36,178 bases of DNA from Thermoanaerobaculia bacterium. GTDB taxonomy: Bacteria > Acidobacteriota > Thermoanaerobaculia > Gp7-AA8. How positions within the stretch are numbered: position 1 is the stretch's first letter; each line of letters starts with the position of its first letter. Positions 9,064 through 16,496 of this stretch are shown here, piece by piece. The stretch lies in NCBI GenBank assembly GCA_023700825.1, contig JAMPYE010000003.1:1-36178 (forward strand), read 5' to 3'. The position numbers and the translations under genes were made by a program. The notes beneath the pieces are model-generated. The model had not been told where the DNA came from and did no database searches. It worked only from the letters and a program-made list of their open reading frames with translations.

Positions 9064-11108
9064 AGTTTTTCGTCCTGCCGCGACATCAGCTCGTGGAGGT
9101 CCTCGACGGGGCGCGGTCTGCTGAACAGGAAGCCCTGCATCTGTTCGCACTGTTGCGAGCGGAGGAACTCCGACTGGCTCTCGGTCTCGACCCCTTCGGC
9201 GATCACCGTGAGGCGCAGCTTGTGCGCCATCGCGATCACCGCGCTGACGATGGCCGCGTCGTTCTCGTTCGTTTCGATGTCGCGCACGAACGACTGGTCG
9301 ATCTTGAGGCTGTCGATCGGGAAGCGGCGGAGGTAGCTCAGCGACGAGTAACCGGTGCCGAAGTCGTCGATCGAGATGCGAAGCCCCATCGCCTTGAGGT
9401 CGACGAGCATCTTGATCGCCATCTCCGGATTGCGCATCGCGTTGCTCTCCGTGATCTCGATCTCGAGGAACTCGGCGGGAAGGCCGGTCTTCTCCAGGAC
9501 GCGGGCGATGACCTGCGGCAGGTCCTTCTGATGGAATTGCCGCGGCGAGAGGTTGACGGCCACGCGCAGATCCCAGCCACGGTCGCGTCTCCAGGCGGCG
9601 GCTTCCGTGCACGCCTTCTCCAGGACCCATTCGCCGATCGGGATGATGAGCCCGACCTCCTCGGCGATCGGGATGAACGTGTTGGGAGGAACCAGCCCGC
9701 GCGTCGGGTGAAACCAGCGGATCAGCGCCTCCATGCAGAGCACGCGCCCGTTCGCCGAATCGATCTGCGGCTGGAAGTGGAGCCGGAGCTCGTCGCGCTG
9801 AAGCGCGCGGCGGAGGTCGTTCTCCAGCTCGAAGCGCTCGGCCGCGTGATCGCCGCTCGTCTGGCCGAAGAACTCGAAGGTGTTGCGCCCTGCGTCCTTG
9901 GCCCTGTACATCGCGACGTCGGCGTTCCTCAGGAGCGTCTCGGCGTCCTTGCCGTCGATGCCCGACATGGCGAGGCCCATGCTCGCGGTCATGAAGAACT
10001 CGCGCCCCTCGAGGAGGAAGGGCTCGGTGATCGAAGCAAGGAGCTTGCCGGCGATGTGGGCCGCGTCCTCGCGTGACTTGACGTGATGGAGGATGACGGT
10101 GAACTCGTCGCCGCCCAGGCGCGCGACCGTGTCGTACTCGCGCAGGCAATTCTGCAGCCGGTACGCGACCAGCTGAAGGAGCTGGTCGCCCACACGATGG
10201 CTCAGCGTGTCGTTGATCGCCTTGAAGTGGTCGAGATCGAGGAAGGCGACGCAGACGTGGCGGGTCAGGCGCCCCGCCTGGCTCAGGGCCACCTCGAGTC
10301 GCTCACGGAGAAGCGTGGGGTTCGGCAGCCCGGTGAGGGCGTCGTAGTTCGACTGGTACGCGATCTGTTCCTCGGCGAGGCGGCGGGCGGTGATGTCGAA
10401 CATCGTCCCTTCGACGAAGACGCGCTCGCCGTCGTCGATGAGCGCGAGATTCTGCAGCGCCCAGGCCGGCGTGCCGTCGGCCTTTCGCATGCAGACCTCG
10501 ATGCGGCTCTTCGTCCGTTCCTTCTTGAGCTCGCGGAAGAGCGTCTCGCGCTCTTGCGGCTCGAGGTAGGGGCTCGGGTCTCCGCTCTCGAGCAGGGCGC
10601 GCTGTGAGGGATACCCGAGCATCTGCGCGAACGAGTCGTTGCAGTCGAGGATCCGCCCCTCCAGATCGCAACGGTAGATTCCGGCGAGGTTGTGCTCGAA
10701 GAGCTGGCGGTAGCGGCTTGCGAGCGACCGATGATCGGCGCCCTCGGCCACTGGCGGGACTTCGCGGGCGGTCACGATGATCGAGCCGTCGATCCGCTCG
10801 CTGCCCAGGGCGAGCTCCACCCGCGCGGGCTGGCCGGGATGTGACGCCGTCAGCGTGATGCATCGTTCTGCGGCGCCGTCGGTCGAACGGCGTGCAAGCG
10901 CAAGTCTCTCGGCAGCGTCCTCTTCGAGAAAACGCTCCGCGAAGAAGGTGCCGTCGAGCGGCAGCCCAAGCAAGGCCGACGCCGGAGCGTTCGCAACAAG
11001 CACCGTTCCGTCCGTGCCCAGGACGAGCATCGGCACCGCCGCCGCCTCTACGAACTCCCGGTCGGCCTTCCGGCGGGTTCCACGCTGTTTTTCGGTTTCC
11101 GAGGCCAT
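9057..11108 (-). CDS. PAS-PAS-GGDEF-EAL cyclic di-GMP protein
   Basis: Bifunctional-architecture signalling protein of about 683 residues, predicted soluble. Two PAS-like domains (about 15-110 and 120-245, the second with IYRCDLEGRILDCNDSFAQM, then LGY) are followed by GGDEF (about 255-415) and EAL (about 430-675). The cyclase loop LGGDEF (331-336) is intact and, unlike the neighbouring cyclase, has the RxxD inhibitory site (R-E-Y-D). The phosphodiesterase motifs EALIRW (460-465), DDFGTGYSS and EGVETE look complete, so both activities are possible. The start at 11108 was chosen because it puts the first PAS directly after a short leader; an upstream ATG at 11219 would extend through the intergenic region. 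No Shine-Dalgarno is present, and a -10-like TACACT lies only 9 bases before the ATG. Confidence 0.93.
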   Translation of the reverse strand: MASETEKQRGTRRKADREFVEAAAVPMLVLGTDGTVLVANAPASALLGLPLDGTFFAERFLEEDAAERLALARRSTDGAAERCITLTASHPGQPARVELALGSERIDGSIIVTAREVPPVAEGADHRSLASRYRQLFEHNLAGIYRCDLEGRILDCNDSFAQMLGYPSQRALLESGDPSPYLEPQERETLFRELKKERTKSRIEVCMRKADGTPAWALQNLALIDDGERVFVEGTMFDITARRLAEEQIAYQSNYDALTGLPNPTLLRERLEVALSQAGRLTRHVCVAFLDLDHFKAINDTLSHRVGDQLLQLVAYRLQNCLREYDTVARLGGDEFTVILHHVKSREDAAHIAGKLLASITEPFLLEGREFFMTASMGLAMSGIDGKDAETLLRNADVAMYRAKDAGRNTFEFFGQTSGDHAAERFELENDLRRALQRDELRLHFQPQIDSANGRVLCMEALIRWFHPTRGLVPPNTFIPIAEEVGLIIPIGEWVLEKACTEAAAWRRDRGWDLRVAVNLSPRQFHQKDLPQVIARVLEKTGLPAEFLEIEITESNAMRNPEMAIKMLVDLKAMGLRISIDDFGTGYSSLSYLRRFPIDSLKIDQSFVRDIETNENDAAIVSAVIAMAHKLRLTVIAEGVETESQSEFLRSQQCEQMQGFLFSRPRPVEDLHELMSRQDEKLN

Positions 11109-11117
11109 CAGTTCTGC

Positions 11118-11123
11118 AGTGTA
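11118..11123 (-). promoter_or_regulatory. Candidate -10 element for a leaderless GGDEF-EAL transcript
   Basis: On the minus strand TACACT lies 9 bases before the ATG at 11108, which has no ribosome site. Transcription would begin at or within a few bases of the start codon. No good -35 was found. Confidence 0.35.
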
Positions 11124-11207
11124 AAGCTTACCGCGCCTTTTGCCGGAATCGTTGTGACTCGCGACACCTTTACCGACCTGGCAACCACGCCCGATGCGCG
11201 CATCGTC

Positions 11208-11236
11208 TTGACTCGCCACTGAATACGAAGTAATGG
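11208..11236 (+). promoter_or_regulatory. Weak candidate promoter for the 174-residue protein gene
   Basis: TTGACT (11208-11213) is a good -35, and TAATGG (11231-11236) is a poor -10 at a 17-base spacing. The start codon lies 37 bases further on. Confidence 0.25.
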
Positions 11237-11273
11237 TGCGATCGTTTCAACGACCCAACCAAAGGGAGTAGAC

Positions 11274-11798
11274 ATGGTTTCGATCGAATGGCCGGCCCGC
11301 CGCATCCTCAAAGAGCTCTGCAGCCCGGAGCGACGTCGCGACATCCTCCTCGCGTTCTGGACGCGAGGAGACCAGACGAGCCGGCGAATGGCGCAGGCGC
11401 AGCTCGCGAAGAGCCTCCACTTCCGCGACGAGACGATGAAAAAGCTCCCGGCCGGGAAGAAGGCCGAGTTGCTCGCGGCTCGACTCGCGTCGACCGAGTT
11501 CGAGCCACACTTCGAGGCCGCGTTGCTGACGTTTCACGTCCTCGAGCGCGGCGAGTTGATGGGCGCGTTCCTCGACGCGTGGGGAATCCGGCACAAGGAG
11601 GGCTCGATCGAGGACGACGAGTACACCGTGCCGAGCCGCGAGAAAGTCGAGTCGGCGGTCGCCGAGCTGGGCGAGCGATTCGCCAAGGACGACGTCCTGC
11701 TCTACGTCGCTACGGCAGGGCTCGTCATGGGGCAGGGGATGCCCGAGTGGCGCGAGTCGACGTGGCCCGTCGTCGACGCGAACGTCTCCGCGTCGTGA
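11274..11798 (+). CDS. Conserved-looking cytoplasmic protein of unknown function, 174 residues
   Basis: I do not recognise this protein. It has no signal peptide and no membrane segment, is mostly helical in appearance and rich in Ala, Glu, Arg and Lys, and contains no metal-binding or nucleotide-binding motif I can name. The first part (residues 1-80) is basic (PARRILKELCSPERRRDILL and MKKLPAGKKAELLAARLAS), while the second part is acidic and ends with GQGMPEWRESTWPVVDA. The start is well supported: AGGGAG (11263-11268) lies 5 bases before the ATG. It stands alone between a divergent GGDEF-EAL gene and a convergent fdhD, so context gives no function. Confidence 0.8.
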   Translation: MVSIEWPARRILKELCSPERRRDILLAFWTRGDQTSRRMAQAQLAKSLHFRDETMKKLPAGKKAELLAARLASTEFEPHFEAALLTFHVLERGELMGAFLDAWGIRHKEGSIEDDEYTVPSREKVESAVAELGERFAKDDVLLYVATAGLVMGQGMPEWRESTWPVVDANVSAS

Positions 11799-11817
11799 GC
11801 TCCGGTTCCGCCGCGGC

Positions 11818-12663
11818 TCAGAGGATGCGCTCTTCGCCCGAGTAGACGTTCATCTGCTCGTCGCGCAGAAAGCCGACGAGTGTCATGCCGAACTCGCGTG
11901 CCAGGTCGATCGCGAGGCTCGACGGCGCTCCGATCGCGGCCAGGATCGAGCAGCTCGCGGCCAGCGATTTCTGCACCAGCTCGAATCCTGCGCGGCCGCT
12001 GACGAGGATGATCCGGTCGCGGAGCGGAGTCGCCCCGGCAATGAACTGGTTTCCGATGATCTTGTCCAGCGCGTTGTGGCGCCCCACGTCCTCGCGACTC
12101 TCGAGAAGCCGCCCCTCGCTGTCGAAAAGCGCCGTCGCGTGAATGCCTCCGGTCGAGGCGAACACCTCCTGCGACGCCCCGAGCGCCGACGGAAGGGAGT
12201 GGAGGACGTTAGCGGGGACCCGCGGCCCCTTCTCGAGGGTCGGCTTTACCGCGAGGTGCACTGCCTCGATCGAGGTCTTGCCGCATACGCCGCAGCTCGA
12301 CGCCGTATAGATGTGGCGCTCGAGCCTTCGGTAGTCGACTTCGACTCCGTCTGCCAGGTCGACACGAACGACGTTCCTGGTCTCGTTCGGCCCCGCTCCG
12401 GGGCCGCAATGGCGGATGTCCCTGACGTCCGAGGCCTTCGCGATGATCCCTTCGGTGAAGAGAAAACCGGCGGCGAGCTCGAAGTCGTCGCCGGGCGTGC
12501 GCATCGTGATCGAGATTGTCCTGTGGGAGAAGCGTCCGCTTGCCCACGACCCAAGCTGGATCTCGAGCGGCTCCTCGATCGCGACCATGTCGCTCGCGGT
12601 CGAGGGGTTCCGCCCACGGGCGAGCCGTGTCCGGGAGATCTCCAAAGCCCGTGGATTGGTCAT
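11818..12663 (-). CDS. fdhD: Formate dehydrogenase sulfurtransferase FdhD
   Basis: Carries sulfur from a cysteine desulfurase to the bis-MGD molybdenum cofactor, which activates formate dehydrogenases. The 281-residue protein is typical in length. Seen: EEPLEIQL near the N-terminus, GDDFELAAGFLFTEGII, the sulfur-transfer loop SSCGVCGK (C124 and C127), FASTGGIHATALF, EDVGRHNALDKIIG, and the C-terminal FLRDEQMNVYSG. The ATG at 12663 was chosen because family members begin shortly before the R-x-x-x-x-x-x-x-D-x-V-A-x-E-E-P-L region; the upstream in-frame extension lacks family similarity. There is no Shine-Dalgarno; a -10-like TACAAT lies 10 bases before the ATG. No formate dehydrogenase gene is in the window. 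Confidence 0.95.
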   Translation of the reverse strand: MTNPRALEISRTRLARGRNPSTASDMVAIEEPLEIQLGSWASGRFSHRTISITMRTPGDDFELAAGFLFTEGIIAKASDVRDIRHCGPGAGPNETRNVVRVDLADGVEVDYRRLERHIYTASSCGVCGKTSIEAVHLAVKPTLEKGPRVPANVLHSLPSALGASQEVFASTGGIHATALFDSEGRLLESREDVGRHNALDKIIGNQFIAGATPLRDRIILVSGRAGFELVQKSLAASCSILAAIGAPSSLAIDLAREFGMTLVGFLRDEQMNVYSGEERIL

Positions 12664-12673
12664 GTTGGCGCAG

Positions 12674-12679
12674 ATTGTA
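12674..12679 (-). promoter_or_regulatory. Candidate -10 element for a leaderless fdhD transcript
   Basis: TACAAT on the minus strand (5 of 6 to consensus) lies 10 bases before the fdhD ATG, and no ribosome site intervenes. No clear -35 is seen. Confidence 0.4.
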
Positions 12680-12726
12680 ACGCCCGGCAGCGGGAGGGCC
12701 GTCGGGAACAAGTGCGGGGATGGATG

Positions 12727-12780
12727 CAATTTAGCTCGAAATCTACCAAAACTGAGTCCTCTATTGTGGACACTAAATTG
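12727..12780 (+). repeat. AT-rich inverted repeat between fdhD and the lytic transglycosylase gene
   Basis: CAATTTAG (12727-12734) and CTAAATTG (12773-12780) form perfect 8-bp arms. A nested GTCC / GGAC pair lies between them. The region is clearly richer in A+T than its surroundings and lies in the divergent promoter space, so it may be an operator or a structured leader for the transglycosylase gene. Confidence 0.45.
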
Positions 12781-12869
12781 AAATACGGTCCGGAGGGGGG
12801 TGGTTGTCGGGCGCTCAAAGAGGGAAGACTGCTCCCGAAACCAAGACAGATGGAGAACGAAACAAACCT

Positions 12870-13637
12870 ATGACGACCAGCCTGCTCATCGACGACGTGC
12901 GAGTGATCTGCGCTTGCCAGCGCGGAACTCACGAGACCTCGCCGACGCTGTCTCGCCTGGCCGCCCGCGCGAATGGGGCCTTGCCGCTCGCGCTTTCGCT
13001 TTGCCTGGCGATCACCAGCCTCGGATTCACGAAGTGGATTCCCGCCTCGGACCATCCCGCGGTCGCAGGTCTGCCGGAGGCCGATGCCTCCGACGACCGC
13101 GCCCTGACCGGCCCCCCGGCCGAGCTTCGAACGGACGACAACGTCGTCAACCGCGAACAGCTCGATGCGGCGCGCCGCAGCTACTTTCACCGCCATGTGC
13201 CTTTTGGCGCGCTCATCTATCGCGAAGCGGTTCGCAACGGGCTCGAGCCTGAGCTGGTTGCGGCCATCGTCCGCGCGGAGTCGAACTTCCGGCCGGTTGC
13301 CGTCTCTGAGAAGAGCGCTACAGGCCTGATGCAGCTGATTCCCTCGACCGGCAAGGAACACGGGGTCGAGGATCTGACTGATCCGCAGGCGAACGTTCGC
13401 GCCGGAGTGAAGTACCTTCGCCGGTTGAACGACCAGTACGGCGGAAACCTCTCCCTGACGCTCGCGGCGTACAACGCGGGCGAGGGGGCCGTTCGCAAGT
13501 ACGACGGGGTTCCTCCGTACCGCGAGACGCAGCAATACGTGCGTCGCGTTTCCAGCTATCGCCGGGCGTTCCGGCAGGCCGTGGCCTATCAGGCCGTGTA
13601 CGGCGAGGCCCCTGAGGGCCATCCGGCACAAAGGTGA
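12870..13637 (+). CDS. SLT-type lytic transglycosylase, membrane anchored
   Basis: Cleaves peptidoglycan glycan strands with formation of 1,6-anhydromuramic acid. The 255-residue protein has an unusual N-terminal cytoplasmic stretch of about 45 residues (including C-A-C), a membrane segment (PLALSLCLAITSLGF, about 52-70), a linker, and a C-terminal SLT domain (about 115-240). Family motifs are clear: A-I-V-R-A-E-S-N-F with catalytic Glu137, ATGLMQLIPSTG, A-N-V-R-A-G-V-K-Y-L and LTLAAYNAGEGAV. The ATG at 12870 is a reasonable start, though its ribosome site (GGAGA, 13 bases away) is weak; the upstream in-frame ATG at 12804 would add 22 polar residues. It is followed by a hairpin and then the ccm operon. 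Confidence 0.9.
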   Translation: MTTSLLIDDVRVICACQRGTHETSPTLSRLAARANGALPLALSLCLAITSLGFTKWIPASDHPAVAGLPEADASDDRALTGPPAELRTDDNVVNREQLDAARRSYFHRHVPFGALIYREAVRNGLEPELVAAIVRAESNFRPVAVSEKSATGLMQLIPSTGKEHGVEDLTDPQANVRAGVKYLRRLNDQYGGNLSLTLAAYNAGEGAVRKYDGVPPYRETQQYVRRVSSYRRAFRQAVAYQAVYGEAPEGHPAQR

Positions 13638-13644
13638 CGGATCG

Positions 13645-13670
13645 CACCCTTGCGAATCTCGCGAAGGGTG
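13645..13670 (+). promoter_or_regulatory. Strong hairpin without U-tract between the transglycosylase gene and ccmA
   Basis: CACCCTTGCGA (13645-13655) pairs with TCGCGAAGGGTG (13659-13670) with one bulged base. No T-run follows, so it is not a classical terminator. It may be a leader structure or an mRNA-stability element at the head of the ccm operon. Confidence 0.45.
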
Positions 13671-13685
13671 AGAGAATGTGCCGGC

Positions 13686-14426
13686 TTGAGCGGACCGAGT
13701 ACCCCGCAATCCTCCCCTTCCCACGCTGTCGACGTGCGCGGAGTCTCGCGCAGGTACGGCCGCCGGTGGGCTCTCATCGACGTGTCGTTCACGGTGCCTC
13801 ACGGCAAGGTCGTGATGGTTGCCGGGAGGAACGGCTCGGGTAAGTCGACGCTGTTGCGCGTGCTTTCCACCGCGATCCGGCCGGATCTGGGTACCGCGAA
13901 GATCGAAGGCTTCGACCTCAAGCACGAGCGCGACGACGTCCGCCGGAAAGTCGCGATCCTTGGACATGCGTCGTACACCTACGACGAGCTGAGCGCCATC
14001 GAGAACCTTCAGCTGATGGCGCGGCTCGTCGGAGTCGACTCGAGCCGCGAGGCGATGCTGCACCTGCTCAACCAGGTCGGCCTCGCAGAGCGCGCCGAGG
14101 ACTCGATCAACACGTTCTCGGCCGGAATGCGCAAGCGGATCTCGCTCGCGCGGGTGCTGTTGCAGAAAGCGACGGTGGTGATGCTCGACGAGCCGTACGG
14201 TCAGCTCGATCCTCCCGGATTCCGGTTCATCGACGGGATGGTGCGGCATCTCCGCGACGAGGGTGTGACGCTGCTGATGGCGACCCATCAGCTCGAGCGG
14301 GCCTCGGCGCTCTGCGACCTCGGCATCGTGCTCGATCGTGGACGCCTGACCTGGGAAGGAGCGGCGAAGGACCTTCCCAGCGAGGGAGGGCTCGAGCCCG
14401 CGGGCACCCCGGAGGGCGGCCCATGA
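13686..14426 (+). CDS. ccmA: Heme exporter/cytochrome c maturation ABC ATPase CcmA
   Basis: ATPase subunit of the CcmAB(C) complex that drives release of holo-CcmE during System I cytochrome c maturation. ABC motifs are complete: Walker A GRNGSGKST, Q-loop region near GHASYTYDELS, signature TFSAGMRKR, Walker B VVMLDEP with D-loop QLD, and H-loop ATHQ. The product is about 246 residues from TTG 13686. The start is uncertain: TTG 13650 and GTG 13668 are also in frame but lie within the hairpin at 13645-13670, whereas 13686 has GAGAGA about 10 bases upstream. The stop overlaps ccmB by 4 bases. Assignment as CcmA rather than another ABC ATPase rests mainly on the following ccmB-ccmI. Confidence 0.9.
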   Translation: MSGPSTPQSSPSHAVDVRGVSRRYGRRWALIDVSFTVPHGKVVMVAGRNGSGKSTLLRVLSTAIRPDLGTAKIEGFDLKHERDDVRRKVAILGHASYTYDELSAIENLQLMARLVGVDSSREAMLHLLNQVGLAERAEDSINTFSAGMRKRISLARVLLQKATVVMLDEPYGQLDPPGFRFIDGMVRHLRDEGVTLLMATHQLERASALCDLGIVLDRGRLTWEGAAKDLPSEGGLEPAGTPEGGP

Positions 14427-15088
14427 GGCAACTCATTGCCGCGCTCCGCAAGGAGATGTTGCTGCAGTGGAGGACCCGGGCGCAGATTCTCGCCATTTTC
14501 GTCTTCGGCGCGACGTCACTGCTGCTGTTCAGTTTCGCCGTGGGGCCGAATTCCACGGCGCTTCGCCTGCACGCTGCCGGGTTCCTCTGGCTCGCCCTTC
14601 TGCTCTCCTCGACGCTTGCGCTGGCCGAGAGCTTCCAGCTCGAAACCGAGCAAAAGGGGCTCGAGGGGCTGCTGCTGCTGCCCGCGAGCGCCAGGGCGAT
14701 GTACTACGCCAAGGCGATCGCCAATGCGTTCCAGCTATCGATCCTCGGCATCGCGCTGGTGCCGGTGATGGTCGTGCTCTACGACGTGAGCATCGAAAAC
14801 CTGTTCGGGGTGTTCGGGGTCATCGTGCTGGGCGCCGCGGGGCTTTCGGCCCCGGGAACGATTTACTCCGCCATGGCCTCGCAGGCGAGGGCGAAACAAA
14901 CCCTGCTCCCGCTGCTGTTGTTCCCGCTGGTCGTACCGGTCCTGCTCGCGTCGGTCAAGGCGACCTCGCTTCTCATCGCCGGTGACCCGATGGGCCAGCT
15001 CAAGTCATGGGTGACACTAGTCACAAGTTTCGATCTCATCTACTGGTCACTATGCGGCCTGGTATTTGGTCGCGTCGTGGAGGATTGA
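14423..15088 (+). CDS. ccmB: Heme exporter membrane subunit CcmB
   Basis: Inner-membrane partner of CcmA. The 221-residue protein is almost entirely hydrophobic with about six membrane segments. Family features include the N-terminal RKEMLLQWRTR, the A-E-S-F-Q-L-E-T-E-Q-K-G-L-E-G-L-L-L-L-P cytoplasmic loop after TM2, and LLPLLLFPLVVPVLLA. The ATG overlaps the ccmA stop (ATGA), pointing to translational coupling. Confidence 0.95.
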   Translation: MRQLIAALRKEMLLQWRTRAQILAIFVFGATSLLLFSFAVGPNSTALRLHAAGFLWLALLLSSTLALAESFQLETEQKGLEGLLLLPASARAMYYAKAIANAFQLSILGIALVPVMVVLYDVSIENLFGVFGVIVLGAAGLSAPGTIYSAMASQARAKQTLLPLLLFPLVVPVLLASVKATSLLIAGDPMGQLKSWVTLVTSFDLIYWSLCGLVFGRVVED

Positions 15089-15829
15089 TTGTCCGACCCC
15101 CTGTTCGATAACGCCGCATCCGAAGGGCGTCCCGTGGTGGCTTGGGTCCTGATCGGTCTCGGGATCGCAACGCTGTTGTTCGGTTCCTACGTCGGCCTCT
15201 TCGTGGCGCCGCAGGAAAAATTCATGGGCGAGGTCTACCGCATCCTCTTCGTCCATGTGCCGACCGCGTGGAACGCGCTGCTCGCGCTCACGTTCGCCTT
15301 CGGCTGCGCGCTGATGTTCCTTTTCCGGGGCGACTGGCGCTGGGATGCGCGGCTCGAGGCGGGCATCGAGATCGGCGTCGTGCTCTCGTTTCTCCTCTGC
15401 TGCCAGGGTGCGATCTGGGCGAAGCCGACCTGGGGCGTCTGGTGGGACTGGGATCCGCGCCTGACCACGACGGCCGTGCTGCTCGCCGCGTTCCTCGGCA
15501 TCCTCGCGCTCCGGCGCTTCGTCGACGATCCGGTCAAGCGCGCGACGTGGTCTTCGGTCGCGACGGTGATCGCCTACGTCGACGTGCCGATCGTCTACTT
15601 CTCGGTGAAATGGTGGAACTCGCTGCACCAGATGCAGTCGACGCCGAACACCGTGTCTTCCGCGTTTCACCTGCCGCTCCGCGTCAACGCGATCGGCATC
15701 CTGCTCCTCCTGATCGGCGTCATCACGCTCCGAACGCGGATCGCGAAGATGCGCCTGCGCGAGGAGCTTGCCCCGCCGGAGCCCGCCGCGGGATCGGCGA
15801 TGGAATACGCGCCAGGAGCCGGACGATGA
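15089..15829 (+). CDS. ccmC: Heme handling membrane protein CcmC
   Basis: Loads heme onto CcmE at the periplasmic face. The 246-residue protein has six predicted membrane segments and the tryptophan-rich signature WGVWWDWDPRLT, flanked by the conserved His-bearing segments FVHVPTAW and WWNSLHQ that bind heme. It starts with TTG directly after the ccmB stop; GGAGG (15079-15083) lies 5 bases before, which supports this start. It overlaps the next small gene by 4 bases. Confidence 0.96.
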   Translation: MSDPLFDNAASEGRPVVAWVLIGLGIATLLFGSYVGLFVAPQEKFMGEVYRILFVHVPTAWNALLALTFAFGCALMFLFRGDWRWDARLEAGIEIGVVLSFLLCCQGAIWAKPTWGVWWDWDPRLTTTAVLLAAFLGILALRRFVDDPVKRATWSSVATVIAYVDVPIVYFSVKWWNSLHQMQSTPNTVSSAFHLPLRVNAIGILLLLIGVITLRTRIAKMRLREELAPPEPAAGSAMEYAPGAGR

Positions 15830-15990
15830 ACGAGACGAGCGGAGTGATTTCCGGCGGGTGGGAGTTCGTCACCGCCGCCTACGCGATCACGGCAGTCTTC
15901 CTGGGGGGGTACGTGGTTTCGGTCCTCGCCCGTTTCTCCAGGGAGAGCAAGGCAGCCCGGCGTCGCGCCTCGGGCTCGGAGGTGAACTAA
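15826..15990 (+). CDS. ccmD: Small CcmD-like membrane protein
   Basis: A 54-residue protein with one membrane segment (about 12-36: F-V-T-A-A-Y-A-I-T-A-V-F-L-G-G-Y) followed by a basic cytoplasmic tail rich in Arg, Lys and Ser. Size, topology and position between ccmC and ccmE match CcmD, which helps release holo-CcmE from CcmABC. The sequence itself is too short for assignment without this context. Its start overlaps the ccmC stop (ATGA), and its stop overlaps the ccmE start (TAATG). Confidence 0.85.
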   Translation: MNETSGVISGGWEFVTAAYAITAVFLGGYVVSVLARFSRESKAARRRASGSEVN

Positions 15991-16481
15991 TGAGTGAACC
16001 CGTCATGAACGAAGCACCGGTGTCGCGCAAGAACGCGTCGCGAAACAAGTGGGCGGCAGTCGGCGCGTTGGGCGTCGCACTCGTCGCGTTTCTGCTGATC
16101 ACGGTCAGCGGCATCGGAGACAATCTCGTCTACTACTGGACTCCGAGCGATCTCGAAGCGAACCGCGACAAAGCGGTCGGCGCCACCATCCGTCTCGGCG
16201 GCATGGTCAAGCCCGGCTCGATCGTCGGCGGAAAGAACGGATCGACGCTCGAGTTCGACGTCACTGATTACAAATCGACGGTCCACGTGAAATCGAACGG
16301 CGTGCCGCCGCAGATGTTTCGCGAAGAGATCGGCGTCGTTGTCGAAGGCACCATGACCGATGCGGGCCATTTCGAGTGCAACCGCCTCATGGTTTCGCAC
16401 GGCAACGAGTACCGGGCACCCAAAGAAGGTGAGCACCCGGACGTCAAAGAGCTCATCCAGTCAACCGAAGGCCTCGAGTAG
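15990..16481 (+). CDS. ccmE: Periplasmic heme chaperone CcmE
   Basis: Binds heme covalently and hands it to the CcmF/H ligation machinery. The 163-residue protein has an N-terminal anchor (about 24-43, VGALGVALVAFLLITVSGIG) and an OB-fold beta-barrel. The heme-binding H-x-x-x-Y motif is present as S-H-G-N-E-Y (H137, Y141), so this is the His-type, not the Cys-type, CcmE. Start ATG 15990 overlaps the previous stop. Confidence 0.96.
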   Translation: MSEPVMNEAPVSRKNASRNKWAAVGALGVALVAFLLITVSGIGDNLVYYWTPSDLEANRDKAVGATIRLGGMVKPGSIVGGKNGSTLEFDVTDYKSTVHVKSNGVPPQMFREEIGVVVEGTMTDAGHFECNRLMVSHGNEYRAPKEGEHPDVKELIQSTEGLE

Positions 16482-16496
16482 CGGAGGGTTCCCCCC

